A DNA stretch of 64,000 nt from Laburnicola sp. R22_1. Its lineage: Eukaryota > Ascomycota > Dothideomycetes > Pleosporales > Didymosphaeriaceae. The position numbers and the translations under genes were made by a program. A model generated the notes under the pieces. It worked only from the letters and a program-made list of their open reading frames with translations, was not told the origin of the DNA and ran no database searches. The stretch is from contig JACONQ010000002.1 of the NCBI GenBank assembly GCA_014281115.1, positions 4,704,421-4,768,420 of the forward strand, written 5' to 3'. How positions within the stretch are numbered: the first letter of the stretch is position 1; the number at the start of each line of letters is the position of its first letter. This document shows, piece after piece, positions 59,043 through 64,000 of the stretch.

Positions 59043-62000
59043 ATGAAAATAGGTCGAGCTCTTGGGAGGCCTTGAAAGCACCTAAGCACAGCAGTAGTAA
59101 TAGAAGCGAAGAGGAAGAGCAACTGCCAACAATATCTACGGAGCCAAGGCCTAGAAGAACTGGCCGAGTTTATTGCCTACGTACCTGCGCTCCCAGGCGC
59201 GCCAACTACCACCCACCCCGACCTTGGTCTTTGGATTAGCGCCGACGTTCCCATCCCTTAAGATTCTCTTATTTAGCTAGATAAGTTGCTAGAAGGCGAG
59301 GATGTATACAGACCACCATCCCCTCTTGCACCACTAGTAGTAGACAATAGAGAAGTCGCGGCAGTGGTTAGCCAACTTTAGGCAAGCGAGAAGGAATAGA
59401 CAAATAAGCGTACTAAGTACAAACAACGTATACTACAATAAATAGAGGAAATTAATGCAAGAACCGTAGGAATCCTACTCGAAATATAGGCTAGTATTGT
59501 TGCAAGCGCAGATAAACCTCTAGAGCACTTAGGGAACACAGAAAGCCTAGCAGAGACGGACAGCAAACCTATGCATAATACAGTAGGCTAGATCCAGGCT
59601 GTTAAGAATAGCAACCTGCAGCAATTGTCCATAGCGCCTATTGCTGAGGAGATGGCTGCTATAGAGGAGCCCCCTATTGCGAACACGCGTAGTGCTTGCC
59701 ACATATTAACACCCACGCTAGCAAAAGCTGCTAACGCTTCTGCAGATGCTCTGAACAGTCTATAAACACCTAGCCAGCGCAGCGTTCCTTTAGCTTAGTT
59801 AAGCATAAGGCGCGGCTAACGCAAGACCTTTCTAGTCCAGAGCAACACACTACTGTCCTGGGTCAAACCTATATCTAGACAACTATCTGAGAGCAACAAC
59901 ACACCGCAGCCAGCGCAACCGTCTCCTAGCCACAGCACGCCTCTACTATTACCGCTATTACCTAATCGTAGTACACCTTGCCTGCCACCACTATCTAATA
60001 GTAATAGTACTCCTTAGGAAGCCACATATGGAATAATAGCCACTGCGTCACCTTCCCCCTTTACCCATCCTGAAAACGTGCCTGGCCTAGGCGCCGCCCA
60101 AGCAGCGTTGCTAGTGCACTCAACCCCTCAAATAGGTAGCTCTTCTACACCACCCACTAAGCAAACTGTCTACCAACTCGCTAAGCAGCTGCGAAATTTC
60201 TAAGACTGCACGCATAAGGAGCACGCAGAGGCGGATAGACGTTACTAGGAGCACCACTAGCGCCCTAATATACACTCTGCATGCTTGTTATTTAAGGAGA
60301 TTATGCGCCTGCTTTGCAGAGTGTATAATAGGGAAACGCCTCTTCTAAATATCCTTAGTAACCCAAAGCTAATGCAACCCTCTGCTCTACCTAAAGGCTT
60401 GGACCTAAAGGCTACGTTTAAGGGCACGAGTCCTACAGCTTTCCCTGAAGACGTTAGCACCCTTAATAAGAAGCTGCCCTATAACCTCTGCCTATAACAG
60501 CACCACAATAGCAGTAGGAAAGGACGTGCTGCTAAGGTGAGGTTTAATATAGATAGTGTGTGCTGCTTTCCTAGCAGCCTAGCGTTTGCCTAAAACGGCA
60601 TTAACTAGCACCCTTGGGCGCATCCTATCCTAAACCTAGACGCAGATATACATTTCTGCCTTATGGTGTCTGCGTACAATTGTTGCAGCGACCTAGTAAT
60701 AAGGAACCTGCCGCTGCATAAGATCCCTCATTACTGCTTTGGTTCTGTTGCAGGCAGCATCAATTCGCTGCTAATATTTGTCTTCTTTCTAGAACTTTAC
60801 CTTAAAAGCCAGTACGAGCATAGTACCTACCTAAGTAAGCAAGACTAGCAGCTCTAGCTAGATGCTGTGCTGCTCCTAGCCATTGGTAAAACTATAAATA
60901 ACTCGACCCTGGCGTTGTATCTTCCCACCTCTAAGGACAATGCTAGCAGGGGAGTAACAGCGGTGTTGGCAGAGACATTAAAGCGAAAAGAGAGTGCGCG
61001 GGAGCAGCTCTTAGCGTATAGGCTACAGCACTAGTACCTTAATCTGCTGTGGACTATTGTCCTTAAACGGATTGCTAAAAACCCTAGCTTGGATCGCTTT
61101 AACAACGCTACCCTATTTGTACATATAAAGAACACTAAGCTTGCGCACATAACAATCTAAGTGTTGCGTATAGGCGCTGGGAGGGGGCCTAGGTGGAGGC
61201 TACTTATCTACAGTTTTATAGCAGAGATCGTACCTTTGTAGACATTGCTAAGACAATTATATTAGAGGACTATGCCTATCCGTACGACTGTGTCCCAGCC
61301 AAATTCGAGGCTGAGACTTTTCTCTGGAAGCGGTGCTGCCTAGAGTCGTACGCCCGCACGCGCGTGAAGCTGCTAGAAGACGGCAAGCGCGCGAGAGGCA
61401 GTCCTCGAGTGGCGACTTACCCATGGGCCACTATGAGAGATTCGATGGGTCAGACGCTGTCCACTGTGCCGCGCGGATAGGAGAATATGGACGGACTGGT
61501 GTACTCGCAGTTCTACGCTAATATTAAGACGCCATTTAACAATTTCAAGGTGTACGTATTTAACAATAAGGTGGTAGAGAATCTGGCGCTGGATCCTGGC
61601 TACGTCCGCTCGCAGCAGCAGTAGGGTGGGGGCGCTACCTTCTCTAAGACTGTCTACAAGGGCTTCTATCTTCATAGTAAGGGTTGTGCGTTCTCTAACC
61701 TTAGAGACAACCAGCGGCGGTTGTATAGGATCTGGGAAGAGCATTAAGTCTCTCTCCCCATAATAGATAAGATCCGCGAGCAGTGGCGCGAGTAGGATCT
61801 CTACGATAATAGTATCGACAACACTCGCTCGCTACTCCCCTACTATATTATCCCCTTGCAGGAGCTGTTTAGCTTCCTCTATACACAAATTAATAAGTAC
61901 TGCTTTCTATTCGAGCACACGCTCGCGCATATTGCTAGAACCTACTTGCTGCCAAAGACCATAGTTATAGTAATCGCGCTGTGAGCGCTCTAGTTCTGCT

Positions 62001-63346
62001 ATAGTAGTACTATACTGGCTAGAGAGTCGCTTCTGTATAAAGATTGCTAAGAACAGAGGCGTGGGCAGGATCTTATAGTAAAAGAGGGCCTTGGCATGCA
62101 GGAGACTATGGGGAAGTGCGGCATAGGCTGGTTCTTACTTAAGTTTAGCTAGGCGACTATGCGACTAGCGCAGCCCTACAGCGATAATATGCTTATTAGG
62201 AATCTGCTAATGCATGCTAAGTACAAGCGTAGGTAGAGAGTGGTTAGGGATCTGCGGGACGTGTTTGTCTAGTTTAATTAGACAACAGGCTAGTTTTAGC
62301 AGCACAGTGTCTTGTAGTATCCTTAGCTGCTTTAAAAGTGGCTAAAGTATTTACATATTATTTGCCTAGAGCAGTTCGATGCTAATATATAGTTGTCTAT
62401 GCTAGCGGCCTATAAGAGCTGTCTAGAGCTATTGCTAGCTGCGCTTAGGTAGGATAGCAACCTAACATTCTGCTATAAGGGCATAAAACGTATATTTCTA
62501 GAAGAAGGTGTGATTACGCCGCCGTATATAGTTATAGGGAATAAGATGCGCTTCTCTATAGTAGACAAGCTGCTAGACTTTCTCTTCCTCTAGGACAACA
62601 GTTAAGAGCGCGCAGAATAGGAAGGTAGGCCCTATTATTTTATCCTGCAGAAGAGCTTTGAGTTTACAGAGAGCTAGCTAGGGTACTAGTGGGCAAGTAG
62701 GTGTCTAGATAAGTTCTTTTACCTAGTTCGCCTTACGTATTAGATTCTGCCTTACCTATTAAACAAAGTATTAATTGCGTCTACAAAAGAAAGCCGCACG
62801 CAAAGCTTAATAGGGCGAATAATATAGTTTTTAGCCGTTTTTACAGACCCTAATATAGTCGCGCTGCCATTTAAAAAGCTATTAAGGATAGTCTTTAATC
62901 TCGTCTACTAAGCGCACTAACACTCTAGTCGAGCGGGTGTATATAATTAGGCCTAGGGGATAGTAGCGCTAATTAAAGCATCTAGAAAGCAGGGGCTACT
63001 AATACTAGGCTAGGATAAGACAAAGAAACACTAAATTGCTAGCTAGAAGAGCGCTAGCATAAAGGGGTTCCTACCTTTATAGGAGTAAGGAATGCCTCCT
63101 ACCCTATTAATGCGAGAGAGGACTAGAGGCCTGAGTCTAGATAAGCTAGATAGGCTAATAGCAATATTCACGTAAGAGTAAGGCGCTACTGCTAAGAAAG
63201 AGAGCATTTGCGTAGAGGCTGTCCTAGTAGCAAGTGCAACGCCTTTAAGGAGGCCCTAAAGAAGCATTATTAAAATTTTTTAGCAGACTAGAGAAGAGCG
63301 TAGCAAAAACAGTAGTGTGTTTATGCTATCTACTAGTAGTAATTAA
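59043..63346 (+). pseudogene. Very long telomere-adjacent ORF of unknown family, RIP-damaged
   Basis: From ATG 59043 one frame (about 711 codons) runs to about 61175, and a second from 61193 to TAA 63344-63346 (718 codons). A one-base change or a small intron near 61180 would join them. Interruptions are almost all TAG/TAA where Gln or Trp is expected. Order: an AT-hook-like start (GRALGRP), VSQLQASEKEQTNKRTKYKQ with a coiled segment, a Pro/Ser/Thr-rich linker (59900-60150), a globular part (YCFGSVAGSINSLLIFVFF), then LWKRCCLESYARTRVKLLED, VENLALDPGYVRS, YKGFYLHSKGCAFSNLRDNQ, YYIIPLQELFSFLYTQINKY, LIVKEGLGMQETMGKCGIGW, FLEEGVITPPYIVIGNKMRF, and RGLSLDKLDRLIAIF at the end. I saw no Walker, DEAD-box, DDE or tyrosine-recombinase motif. 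RIP damage implies that the gene is multi-copy. Confidence 0.7.
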
Positions 63347-63806
63347 ACATATTAAAAAATAGGAGCTAGTTCCTACAACACTATAAAAGGTAGACTGCTC
63401 TCGAGAGCTTATATATATCCACTAAGCAATATAGAACATAAAAGAAATGCCTCTATTACTTAGTCTATAGATACTATAGCTTATACTTAAGCTTTCTTAG
63501 GCCCTAACTATTCTATTGTAGTACTAAATTACCTTAAGATTTATCTATACACTTTACGAAACGGATTTCTTTAAAAAAATATTATAGTAGACTAGTATAC
63601 TAAATTTAATACTTAAATCTAGTTTATAATTCTAGCTAATATTAAATTTTTATCTATAAGTATTTTTAATCGTAAAAGATACCTTTATATAGTTTATTAA
63701 AGACGCTAAATAAATACTTTACTATAATACACTATAAGCTATCTATATTAAAAAGCTTAAATAGTAAAAAAAAATTTACTAGAATATAGTATAACTTAGT
63801 ACTAAA
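63347..63806. other. AT-rich spacer between the long ORF and the telomere repeats
   Basis: 460 bp of AT-rich, RIP-like sequence without a gene. It includes a possible 3' untranslated region of the long ORF and joins directly to the TTAGGG array. Confidence 0.6.
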
Positions 63807-63961
63807 TTAGGGTTAGGGTTAGGGTTAGGGTTAGGGTTAGGGTTAGGGTTAGGGTTAGGGTTAGGGTTAGGGTTAGGGTTAGGGTTAGGGTTAGGGTTAG
63901 GGTTAGGGTTAGGGTTAGGGTTAGGGTTAGGGTTAGGGTTAGGGTTAGGGTTAGGGTTAGG
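63807..63961 (+). repeat. Telomeric repeat array, about 26 units of TTAGGG
   Basis: 155 bp of perfect TTAGGG repeats on the plus strand, G-rich strand reading outward as at a right chromosome end. The last unit is cut to TTAGG and is followed by non-telomeric sequence. Confidence 0.98.
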
Positions 63962-64000
63962 TGCTGGTGTTACCGTGGGAATGAATCCTTTTAACCTTAG
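63962..64000. other. 39 bp of non-telomeric sequence beyond the telomere array
   Basis: The bases tgctggtgttaccgtggg and the following 21 bp are not TTAGGG variants and do not look RIPed. It could be an insertion in the telomere, a fused chromosome end, or an assembly artefact. Confidence 0.7.

Noticed and set aside
59043..63346. Telomere-linked RecQ helicase
   Set aside because: Position fits, but I found no Walker A, DEAH or RecQ motif in either long frame.
57794..63346. Starship captain (tyrosine recombinase, DUF3435)
   Set aside because: No R-H-R-Y catalytic arrangement was recognised, and no Starship boundary or cargo pattern is present.

Overview
The window looks like the end of a filamentous ascomycete chromosome (Pezizomycotina; the mix of elements and the repeat decay suggest a Dothideomycete, which is inference). 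Four things support this: an uninterrupted TTAGGG array at 63807-63961, short GT-AG introns of 46-60 bp in the real genes, fungal protein families (GH27 alpha-galactosidase, DUF3455 secreted protein, O-methyltransferase, BBE-type oxidoreductase, HeLo/pseudokinase-type protein), and a severe TpA-rich decay of every repeat in which CAG/CAA codons have become TAG/TAA and GAT has become AAT. That decay is the signature of repeat-induced point mutation (RIP).

Layout. 1-31872 is an AT-rich RIP block. It holds a solo Copia LTR (131-445, TSD agtat), a Fot1/pogo transposon (570-2410), a truncated Fot1 fragment, a 266-bp ATT microsatellite, a 7.2-kb Gypsy element with 149-bp LTRs (5094-12254), and a 16.2-kb nest: a minus-strand Gypsy element (14901-31072) split by two Fot1/pogo transposons (18038-19900 and 27598-29448) and a 5.5-kb Copia element (20035-25555). 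Most of these have visible target-site duplications.

31873-42440 is a GC-balanced island: a broken O-methyltransferase, an intact secreted DUF3455 gene, a small broken gene, a frameshifted HeLo/pseudokinase-like gene, and a Fot1/pogo transposon (40068-42182) inserted next to the start of that last gene. 42441-50760 is a second RIP block with a Tc1-type element (44247-45570), another Fot1/pogo element (47802-49644) and many copies of a ~100-bp AT-rich terminal motif. 50760-53822 is a second island with an intact GH27 alpha-galactosidase gene and the last third of a BBE-like FAD oxidoreductase, cut off at the edge of the next RIP block.

53823-63806 is subtelomeric. AT-rich debris is followed by a RIP-damaged coding region on the plus strand: an N-terminal module with RP(K/R) AT-hook-like motifs present three times (57794-58790 twice, 59043 once), then a very long reading frame (59043 to 63346, about 1,430 codons with one frame change) that ends 460 bp before the telomere repeats. 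I cannot name its family. It is the best candidate here for an undescribed multi-copy subtelomeric gene. The TTAGGG array is followed by 39 bp of non-telomeric sequence, so the window does not stop at a clean chromosome end.

The genes do not form a pathway. The pattern is two small islands of ordinary accessory genes, mostly decayed, left between blocks of RIP-inactivated transposons. Only the DUF3455 and GH27 genes look fully intact.
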